Source: JBCBSZ01 sp039197885 | Lineage (GTDB): Bacteria; Actinomycetota; Acidimicrobiia; Acidimicrobiales; Poriferisodalaceae | DNA: 30,090 nt | Direction of reading: 5' to 3' | Assembly (NCBI GenBank): GCA_039197885.1 | Contig: JBCCTY010000014.1 | Location: forward strand, 1 to 30,090 | Part shown: piece by piece, positions 24,312 through 30,090 of the stretch | Numbering within the stretch: position 1 is the stretch's first letter | Layout: the number at the start of each line of letters is the position of its first letter | Position numbers and translations under genes: made by a program | Notes under the pieces: model-generated | Seen by the model: only the letters and a program-made list of their open reading frames with translations | Databases searched by the model: none | What the model was told of the DNA's origin: nothing

Positions 24312-25148
24312 GTGCCCGAGCTGCCCGAGGTCCGCGCTCACGCAGAACGGCTGACCCAGGGGTTCGGTGGCACGACCCTGTCGAAGCTCGAGGTGCTGAG
24401 CTTCACCGCACTCAAGACCTTCGACCCCCGGCCCGACGCCCTCCACGGTCGCACCCTCGATCGGGTCGACCAGCGGGGCAAGTACCTGCTGCTGCGCTTC
24501 GACGATCTCACGGCGGTCGTGCACCTGATGCAGGGCGGACGGCTCAAGGACGATCCGAAGCGCTCGAAGAAGCCCCGGGGCGGCCTCGTTCGCTTCGTGT
24601 TCGACGACGATCGGGCGCTGTTGCTGTCGGAGTTCGGTCGCGAGCACCGCGCCGGCACGTGGATCGTCGCCGGTGACACCGAGGCACAGGAGCCGGTCAC
24701 CGGCCTCGGACCCGAGGCCGACCTGGTGGAGCCCGACGAGCTGCTGACGCTGCTCCACGGCGAGAACAAGCGGATCCACGGATGGTTGCGGAACCAGCGG
24801 AACCTCGCCGGTGTCGGACGACGGCTGGCCAACGAGATCTGCTTCCGCGCCGCGATGTCGCCGTTCGCCATGACGAAGAAGCTCGACGACGCCGCGGCCG
24901 AGACCTTGGTGACGGCCATGCGGGCGGCGATCGACGAGGGCCTCGACTTCGAACGCGGCCTCGACGAGATGAGCAGCTCGGCCGATCGTCCGGGATCGGT
25001 GCATCACCGGGTCGGCGAACCGTGTCCGGACTGCGACGACACGATCCGGTCGGTCGAGTACTCCGGCTACACGATCGCCTACTGCCCCGCCAAGCAGACC
25101 GGCGGCAAGGTCCTCGCCGACAACACGACGAGCAAGTTCCTGAAGTGA
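24312..25148 (+). CDS. Fpg/Nei-family DNA glycosylase with an altered zinc finger
   Basis: A 278-residue protein. The mature N-terminus PELPEV gives the catalytic Pro and Glu3, K57 in RGKYLLLRF matches the conserved lysine, and H71 lies in HLMQGGR. The helix-two-turn-helix is recognisable as AGVGRRLANEICFRAAMSP (167-184), but the usual Asn of GxGN is Arg170. The zinc finger reads C238-P-D-C241, then C258-P-A-K261, so the fourth zinc cysteine is a lysine. It probably excises oxidised bases, yet substrate recognition or DNA binding may differ from canonical Fpg. The GTG start follows the SCP2 gene by 10 bases with a GAGG ahead of it. A strong hairpin lies beyond its stop. Confidence 0.85.
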   Translation: MPELPEVRAHAERLTQGFGGTTLSKLEVLSFTALKTFDPRPDALHGRTLDRVDQRGKYLLLRFDDLTAVVHLMQGGRLKDDPKRSKKPRGGLVRFVFDDDRALLLSEFGREHRAGTWIVAGDTEAQEPVTGLGPEADLVEPDELLTLLHGENKRIHGWLRNQRNLAGVGRRLANEICFRAAMSPFAMTKKLDDAAAETLVTAMRAAIDEGLDFERGLDEMSSSADRPGSVHHRVGEPCPDCDDTIRSVEYSGYTIAYCPAKQTGGKVLADNTTSKFLK

Positions 25149-25160
25149 CCCGCCCGAACT

Positions 25161-25199
25161 CGAGGCATCAGGGGGCCGAACTCGCACCCCTGTGCCTCG
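25161..25199. terminator. Bidirectional terminator hairpin between the Fpg-like gene and mdh
   Basis: CGAGGCA (25161-25167) and CAGGGG (25169-25174) pair with CCCCTG (25187-25192) and TGCCTCG (25193-25199): 13 base pairs broken only by a bulged T at 25168, with a 12-base loop. It sits between two convergent stops. There is no T-run, as is common in high-GC actinobacteria. A direct repeat CCGAACTCG occurs at 25154-25162 and 25176-25184. Confidence 0.65.
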
Positions 25200-25215
25200 G
25201 GCCGGAGACGGCGAC

Positions 25216-26205
25216 TCAGCCGAGGAGGCCCATCCCGGCGACGGTGTCCTTCTCCTCGACGAGCTCGGCCCAGGTGGTGTCCATGCGGCCCTGGGAGAAC
25301 TCGTCGACGTCGAGGCCCTGGACGATCGAGTACTCGCCGCCCGAGCAGGTGCACGGGAACGAGCTGATGATGCCCTCGGGCGTGCCGTAGGAGCCGTCCG
25401 ACGGCACCGCCATCGACACCCACGTGCCGTCGGGGGTGCCCATCGCCCAGTCACGCATGTGGTCGACGGCAGCGGAGGCCGCCGAGGCCGCCGACGACGC
25501 GCCCCGCGCCTCGATGATGGCGGCGCCGCGCTTCTGGACGGTGGGGATGAAGTCGCCCTCGAGCCAGGCCTGGTCGTCGACCACGGCCGCGGCCGAGCGA
25601 CCGTCGATCTCGGCGTGGAAGATGTCGGGGTACTGCGTGGCCGAGTGGTTGCCCCAGATCGTCATCTTCGAGATGTCGTTGACGGTGACGCCGGCCTTCG
25701 CCGAGAGCTGCGCCAGCGCCCGGTTGTGGTCGAGACGGGTCATCGCGGTGAACTGCGCGTCGGGGATGTCGGGCGCGTTGCGCATCGCGATGAGCGCGTT
25801 GGTGTTGGCCGGGTTGCCGACGACGAGGATCTTCACGTCCTTCGACGCGGAGTCGGAGAGCGCCTTGCCCTGCCCGGTGAAGATGGCGCCGTTGGCCTCG
25901 AGTAGATCGGCCCGCTCCATGCCCTTCGTGCGAGGCCGCGAACCGACGAGGAGGGCGTAGTCGGCACCCTCGAAGGCCTCGTTGGCCTCGCTCGTCTGCA
26001 CCGTGCCGGCGAGCAGCGGGAAGGCACAGTCGTCGAGCTCCATGCCGACGCCACGCAGGGCATCGAGCGCCGGCGGGATCTCGAGCATCTGCAGGATGAC
26101 CGGTTGGTCGGGACCCAGCATCGACCCGGAGGCGATGCGGAACAGCAGGCTGTAGCCGATCTGACCGGCGGCTCCGGTGACGGCCACGCGGACGGGTTCG
26201 GGCAC
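25216..26205 (-). CDS. mdh: Malate dehydrogenase
   Basis: A 329-residue NAD-dependent enzyme that interconverts malate and oxaloacetate in the TCA cycle. The Rossmann loop is TGAAGQIGYSL (residues 10-20), LEI after the second strand carries the acidic residue favouring NAD, SRPRTKGMERADLL holds substrate arginines R92 and R98, TRLDHNRA supplies D159 and R162, and IWGNHSATQYPD contains the catalytic H187. Length equals that of the mycobacterial Mdh. The GTG at 26205 is chosen because GAGGAG lies just upstream; the frame extends back to 26355 but that part is not conserved. A TAGGTT -10 box at 26235-26240 gives a short leader. It is a single gene ending at a shared hairpin. Confidence 0.96.
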   Translation of the reverse strand: MPEPVRVAVTGAAGQIGYSLLFRIASGSMLGPDQPVILQMLEIPPALDALRGVGMELDDCAFPLLAGTVQTSEANEAFEGADYALLVGSRPRTKGMERADLLEANGAIFTGQGKALSDSASKDVKILVVGNPANTNALIAMRNAPDIPDAQFTAMTRLDHNRALAQLSAKAGVTVNDISKMTIWGNHSATQYPDIFHAEIDGRSAAAVVDDQAWLEGDFIPTVQKRGAAIIEARGASSAASAASAAVDHMRDWAMGTPDGTWVSMAVPSDGSYGTPEGIISSFPCTCSGGEYSIVQGLDVDEFSQGRMDTTWAELVEEKDTVAGMGLLG

Positions 26206-26234
26206 GACGACGCTCCTCGTTCGGGGACGCGACG

Positions 26235-26240
26235 AACCTA
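26235..26240 (-). promoter_or_regulatory. -10 box (TAGGTT) of mdh
   Basis: TAGGTT on the minus strand about 30 bases before the mdh GTG. With the GAGGAG ribosome binding site it gives a leader of about 20 bases. The rest of the 26241-26392 stretch holds two copies of GCTCCCGGG (26251-26259 and 26278-26286) and no gene that I can support. Confidence 0.45.
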
Positions 26241-26392
26241 CCCGTCGGAGGCTCCCGGGTTCCTCCCCGGCGCTACCGCTCCCGGGCCGACGCCGAAACC
26301 ACTCAAGGTCGACGCAGCCACGACCGATCCCGTCGTCACCGACAACGTCCCGCATCTCGATGTCGCCCGCGTCGTACCGGGACCGCGTCGCA

Positions 26393-26431
26393 GGGCCGGC
26401 AGCGGGGTCCTCCGCGGCCTGCTGCCGGCCC
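26393..26431 (-). terminator. Terminator hairpin of the ABC exporter operon
   Basis: GGGCCGGCAGC (26393-26403) and GCTGCCGGCCC (26421-26431) form a perfect 11-base-pair stem with a 17-base loop. It begins 3 bases beyond the stop of the second ABC gene. No T-run follows. Confidence 0.65.
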
Positions 26432-26434
26432 GCC

Positions 26435-28255
26435 TCACCCCTCGGCCTGCTCGGTCACCGCACCCAGCCAGCTCTCGTGGAGCGAGGCGTACACGCCACC
26501 CAGCTCGAGGAGCTCCGCGTGCGGACCGCGCTCGACGATCCGGCCCCGATCGAAGACGAGCACGAGGTCGGCCTGCTCGGCCGTGGCGAGCCGATGGGCC
26601 ACCGAGATGGTGGTCCGTCCGGCGGCGAGGTGCGCCAACGCCGCACCCAGGGCCCGCTCCGTCTCGGGATCGACCGAGCTGGTGGCCTCGTCGAGGATCA
26701 GCAACCCGGGATCGGCGAGCTGGGCCCGCACGAGCGCCACGAGCTGTCGCTCACCGACCGACAGCCGGCCGCCCCGCTCACCCAGCTCGGTGTCGAGCCC
26801 CTCCGGCAGTCGACGGACCCACGCTCCGAGGCCCAGCTCGGACACCGCTGCGTCGATGTCGGCATCGGTCGCTCCGGGCCGGCCGAAGCGGATGTTCTCG
26901 CGGACCGTCGTGGCGAAGAGGAAGCCGTCCTGGGGCACCATCCGGATCCCGCGGTGCCGAGCGGCCGCCGCCACCTCGGCGAGCGGCACACCACCGATCC
27001 GCAGCTCACCCTCGCTCGGATCGGCCAGGCGCACGAGCAGCTTGGCGAAGGTGCTCTTGCCCGATCCCGTCTCGCCGACCACCGCCACATCCGTGCCGGG
27101 CTCGAGGTGGAGGTCGATGTCGTCGAGCACACGGTCACCGGTGCGGTACGAGAACCCGAGCGAGCTGCAGGTCACCGACAGCGGACCGACCGGCAGCTCC
27201 CGGCCGGGATCGGGCTCGACGATCTCGATCGGGGTCGCGAGCAGGCTCAGTACCTTGCGCCACCCGGCGATGGCGGTCTGGGTCTGGTCGAGGATCTCGG
27301 TCAGCTCGGCGATCGGGCCCAGCACGAGCGTGACGAGGAACAGGAACGCCACGACCTCGCCCAGGCCGAGCCCCCACTCCTCACCTCGCCACGCACCGGC
27401 TGCGACGACGGCACCCAGCGCCACGGCGCCGAAGAGGTCGGACAGGGGGAAGGTCAGCGCCATGTAGCGGTTGGCCCGGATCCGGGCCGACTCCACGTCG
27501 CGGACGGCGCCGCGGAGACGGCGGTGGCTGCGCTGCTGCAGGGCGTGGGCCCGCACGAGTGACACCCCGCCGAGCTCCTCGCTGAACGCCGTGCCCTGAT
27601 CGGCGACGGTCGTGCGGTAGCGGTCGTAGGCGGCCAGCTGGCGCCGCTGGAGCCACCGGAAGAAGAAGGGCAGCGGAGCGAACACCGCGAGGACCACCAG
27701 GGCGAGTTGCCAGGAGTAGGCGAACATCACGACGCCGGTGACCGTGATCATGGTCGAGTTGAGGATCCAGGCCAGTCCGCCCCACTCGGCGAAGCGCGCG
27801 AGGGCATCGATGTCGGAGGTGACGCGGGTGACCATCGCCCCGGCGGCCCGCTCGACGTGGTCGGCCACGCTCAACCGGTGGACGTGGGCGAACACGGCCA
27901 CCCGCAGCCGAGCCAGCGCGAGCTCGGAGGCCTCGACGAGCCGGAGGAACGTGACGGCCTGGGCCAGCCAGGTCAGCGCGATGACGACCACCGCGATCCC
28001 ACACGCCGCGGCGACGAAGTCGCCCCGGTAGCCCTGGTCACCGAGCAGGCCCCGGTCGAGGGTCTGCTGGACGAGCAGGGGGATGGCGATGCGGCCGAGC
28101 GCGCCCGCGAAGGCCGTCGCCAGGGTGGCGCGGATCCCCCGCCGCAGCTCGGGGCTCTGCCGCAGCCCGACGCGGATGACCTCGACCGCGCCGGCGTCGT
28201 CGAGCGGCGTGCGCGGCGCGTCGGTGTCGACGACGCCGTCGGCCGGCGCGGTCAC
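26435..28255 (-). CDS. ABC exporter half-transporter, catalytically complete NBD
   Basis: A 606-residue fused permease-ATPase. Six hydrophobic segments span residues ~40-330. The nucleotide-binding domain has Walker A GETGSGKST (394-402), Q442, Walker B LLILDEATS with D522 and catalytic E523, and H-loop H554 in SVAHRLAT. Its signature motif is degenerate: LSVGE (498-502) instead of LSGGQ. Together with the partner encoded just upstream it should form a heterodimer in which one ATP site is canonical (this Walker set plus the partner's LSGGQ) and the other is weak. The GTG start overlaps the partner's stop by 4 bases (GTGA). The substrate may be a lipid or drug; M. tuberculosis Rv1272c/Rv1273c is a comparable pair. 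Confidence 0.9.
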   Translation of the reverse strand: MTAPADGVVDTDAPRTPLDDAGAVEVIRVGLRQSPELRRGIRATLATAFAGALGRIAIPLLVQQTLDRGLLGDQGYRGDFVAAACGIAVVVIALTWLAQAVTFLRLVEASELALARLRVAVFAHVHRLSVADHVERAAGAMVTRVTSDIDALARFAEWGGLAWILNSTMITVTGVVMFAYSWQLALVVLAVFAPLPFFFRWLQRRQLAAYDRYRTTVADQGTAFSEELGGVSLVRAHALQQRSHRRLRGAVRDVESARIRANRYMALTFPLSDLFGAVALGAVVAAGAWRGEEWGLGLGEVVAFLFLVTLVLGPIAELTEILDQTQTAIAGWRKVLSLLATPIEIVEPDPGRELPVGPLSVTCSSLGFSYRTGDRVLDDIDLHLEPGTDVAVVGETGSGKSTFAKLLVRLADPSEGELRIGGVPLAEVAAAARHRGIRMVPQDGFLFATTVRENIRFGRPGATDADIDAAVSELGLGAWVRRLPEGLDTELGERGGRLSVGERQLVALVRAQLADPGLLILDEATSSVDPETERALGAALAHLAAGRTTISVAHRLATAEQADLVLVFDRGRIVERGPHAELLELGGVYASLHESWLGAVTEQAEG

Positions 28256-30018
28256 GATCGGCCCGCCCGCGCCGCGGCCGCCTCGTAGGCGCGGACGAGC
28301 GCTCGGTACGAGTCGATCGCGAGCAGCTCCTCGTGGGGACCGGTGGCCACGATGCGGCCGCCGTCGAGATACGCGACCCGATCGGCCAGTGCGATGGTCG
28401 ATCGTCGCTGCGCGACCACGAGGGTCGTCGCCCGCAGGGTGGTGCGGAGCCCGTCGAGGATCTCGGCCTCGACGGTGGGATCGATCGCCGACGTGGCGTC
28501 GTCGAGGAACAGCACCCGGGGCCGGCCCACCAGTCCCCGGGCCAGCGCGACCCGCTGGCGCTGGCCGCCCGAGAGCGTGACGCCGCGCTCTCCGACCACG
28601 GTGTCGAGCCCGTCGGGCAGGTCGGGGAGGAAGCGATCGACCCGAGCGACGTGGAGGAGGCCGTCGAGCTCGTCGTCGTCGACCCCGCGGCCGAGCACGA
28701 CGTTCTCGCGCACGGTGTCGGCGAACAGGAAGGACTCCTGGAAGACGACCGTCAGCGCGTCGGCTCGCTGGGACGGGTCGAGCTCTCCGATCGGCACGCC
28801 GCCGAGGAGCACCTCACCGGTCGCCGCCGGCTCCAGGCCGGCCAGCACCTGGGTCAGGGTGCTCTTGCCGGAGCCCGTGGAGCCCACGAGTGCCACGATC
28901 TCGCCCGGACCGACCTCGAGATCGACATCGACGAGCACGGGATCGTCCTCGTAGGAGAAGGCGACGCCGCAGGCCCGCACGCCGATCGGGCCCGACGAGA
29001 TCGATCGATCGCCGACGAGCGGGTCCTCGGGGGACGTCGAGGCCAGCAGCCCGTCGAGCCGATCCTGGGCGACCACCGACCGGGGCAGCTCCTCCAGCAG
29101 GTAGCCGAGCACCCGCATGGGGAAGGCGAGCAACTGGAACAGCGCGATGGCCTGGACCAGTTCGCCCGGCGACACCGCTCCCTCGGAGATCCGCCACGAG
29201 CCCACCGCGACCAGCGCGACGATCCCGAGGTTGGGGATCGTGTCCAGCGTCGGCTCGAACCGGGCGCGGAGGCGGCCGACCCGACGCCGGGCGAAGCGGA
29301 GCTCGTCGGCGGCCGACTCGAGTCGGGCGACCTCGGCGCGCTCGCGACCCAGTGTCTTCACGACGAGCGCACCGCCATACGACTCGTGCGCGATCGTGGA
29401 GACCGAACCCATCGCCTCCTGGACGGCGGTCGCCGGACGCTCGACGCGAGCCGTGTAGATCCGGTTCACGACCGTGAGCGACGGGAAGACGGCCAGACCG
29501 ACGAGCAGGAACCACGGATCGACGAGCGCCAGCGCGATCAGCGAGAAGCCGACCAGCGCGACGACACCGAGCGAGAACGGCAACGGGTTGAGCACCTCGG
29601 TGGCCCGCTCGACGTCGGAGTCGGCGTGGGCCAGGAGCCGCCCGGTCGGCTGCTCGCGGTGCTCGGCGAGCGGCATGCGCACGAAGCGCTCGGCGAGCTG
29701 ATCGCGCAGCGTGCGCTGCATCCTGGCGTTCGTCATGCCGGCGAAGTACCGCCGCAGCATGACGCCGACGGTGCGACCCACCGACATCCCCACCAGGATC
29801 GCGACGGCCGCCACCAGCGTGCCGCCGTCGAGCTCATCGTCCTCGAACGCCGGGACGAGCACCCGATCGGTCACGTCGCCGAGCACGACGGTGCCGAGCA
29901 CCGCGGTGGCGGCGAAGAGCAGCGTGCCGCCGAGCGACAGGCTGAACGGCACCGGATGGGTGCGGACCGACCGCCACAACAGGCGGGCACCCCGCCGGTA
30001 GAGCGATGGCGACGACAC
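28252..30018 (-). CDS. ABC exporter half-transporter, degenerate NBD
   Basis: A 588-residue fused permease-ATPase. Six membrane segments cover residues ~25-320. The nucleotide-binding domain has Walker A GSTGSGKST (379-387), Q427 and a normal LSGGQ signature (482-486). However, the Walker B motif reads FLDDATS with Asp507 in the catalytic Glu place, and the H-loop reads VVAQRRS with Gln537 for His. These changes are exactly complementary to the degenerate signature of the partner. The GTG at 30018 (MSSPSLYRRG) is preferred to the longer frame from 30084 because the extra residues look like leader DNA and a TACCCT box (30072-30077) lies within them. It is the first gene of the two-gene operon. 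Confidence 0.88.
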   Translation of the reverse strand: MSSPSLYRRGARLLWRSVRTHPVPFSLSLGGTLLFAATAVLGTVVLGDVTDRVLVPAFEDDELDGGTLVAAVAILVGMSVGRTVGVMLRRYFAGMTNARMQRTLRDQLAERFVRMPLAEHREQPTGRLLAHADSDVERATEVLNPLPFSLGVVALVGFSLIALALVDPWFLLVGLAVFPSLTVVNRIYTARVERPATAVQEAMGSVSTIAHESYGGALVVKTLGRERAEVARLESAADELRFARRRVGRLRARFEPTLDTIPNLGIVALVAVGSWRISEGAVSPGELVQAIALFQLLAFPMRVLGYLLEELPRSVVAQDRLDGLLASTSPEDPLVGDRSISSGPIGVRACGVAFSYEDDPVLVDVDLEVGPGEIVALVGSTGSGKSTLTQVLAGLEPAATGEVLLGGVPIGELDPSQRADALTVVFQESFLFADTVRENVVLGRGVDDDELDGLLHVARVDRFLPDLPDGLDTVVGERGVTLSGGQRQRVALARGLVGRPRVLFLDDATSAIDPTVEAEILDGLRTTLRATTLVVAQRRSTIALADRVAYLDGGRIVATGPHEELLAIDSYRALVRAYEAAAARAGRS

Positions 30019-30071
30019 GACGACCCCGTGGTCCGGGCGCGCCCACGGACGGACGCGCGACGACCCGGGCG

Positions 30072-30077
30072 AGGGTA
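30072..30077 (-). promoter_or_regulatory. -10 box (TACCCT) of the ABC exporter operon
   Basis: TACCCT on the minus strand would give a start near 30064 and a leader of about 45 bases to the GTG at 30018. No -35 can be judged because the window ends. Confidence 0.35.
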
Positions 30078-30090
30078 ACCCCACTCACCC

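Noticed and set aside
28333..30078. 581-codon plus-strand frame opposite the first ABC gene
   Set aside because: Antisense shadow; the minus frame has complete ABC motifs.

Overview
The window is dense, high-GC DNA (roughly 70% by eye) of an actinobacterium. An Acidimicrobiia-like lineage is my best guess. The basis is the large single-membrane-subunit succinate dehydrogenase, a Rv0958/Rv0959-like MoxR/VWA pair, a Rv3369-like PPOX protein, secreted proteins with GYW-type repeats, a DUF222/HNH protein, and many start codons lying 6-8 bases after a TANNNT hexamer (leaderless transcription). No rRNA, tRNA, CRISPR array or insertion sequence is visible, and no gene-free stretch exceeds 300 bases; the longest are about 160-195 bases.

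Layout. 1-918 (+): the 3' end of a DUF222/HNH endonuclease gene, then a PaaI-type thioesterase. 922-8885: a PPOX protein and a VWA protein (-), a lipoprotein joining cytochrome c and copper monooxygenase domains (+), a large secreted repeat protein (-), and a MoxR ATPase (-). The VWA and MoxR genes look like a normally adjacent pair split by two envelope/secreted genes. 8993-11188 (+): a GH2-fold protein with no catalytic nucleophile. 11366-14905 (+): the sdhCAB operon. 14918-16560 (-): purE-purK overlapping by 4 bases. 16661-17038 (+): a small PKD-like lipoprotein. 17048-19811 (-): a tightly overlapping doxX / processive GT2 / DPM1-like GT2 operon. 19977-23869 (-): a short B12-binding radical SAM protein, a GT-C mannosyltransferase-like protein with a 26-codon coupled ORF ahead of it, a small membrane protein and an unrecognised soluble protein. 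23894-25148 (+): an SCP2-domain protein and an Fpg/Nei-like glycosylase. 25216-26205 (-): malate dehydrogenase. 26435-30018 (-): a heterodimeric ABC exporter with one degenerate ATP site.

How the genes work together. Succinate dehydrogenase and malate dehydrogenase are TCA-cycle enzymes, and PurE/PurK carry out the carboxylation step of purine synthesis. The long minus-strand block of glycosyltransferases, DoxX and membrane proteins suggests cell-envelope glycoconjugate assembly; that is inference from neighbourhood. Regulation looks simple: short promoters with TANNNT -10 boxes, several divergent gene pairs, one of which (23869/23894) has physically overlapping -10 boxes, and strong hairpins between convergent or consecutive units (25161-25199 and 26393-26431).

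Residue numbers in the entries follow the start chosen for each gene unless stated otherwise.
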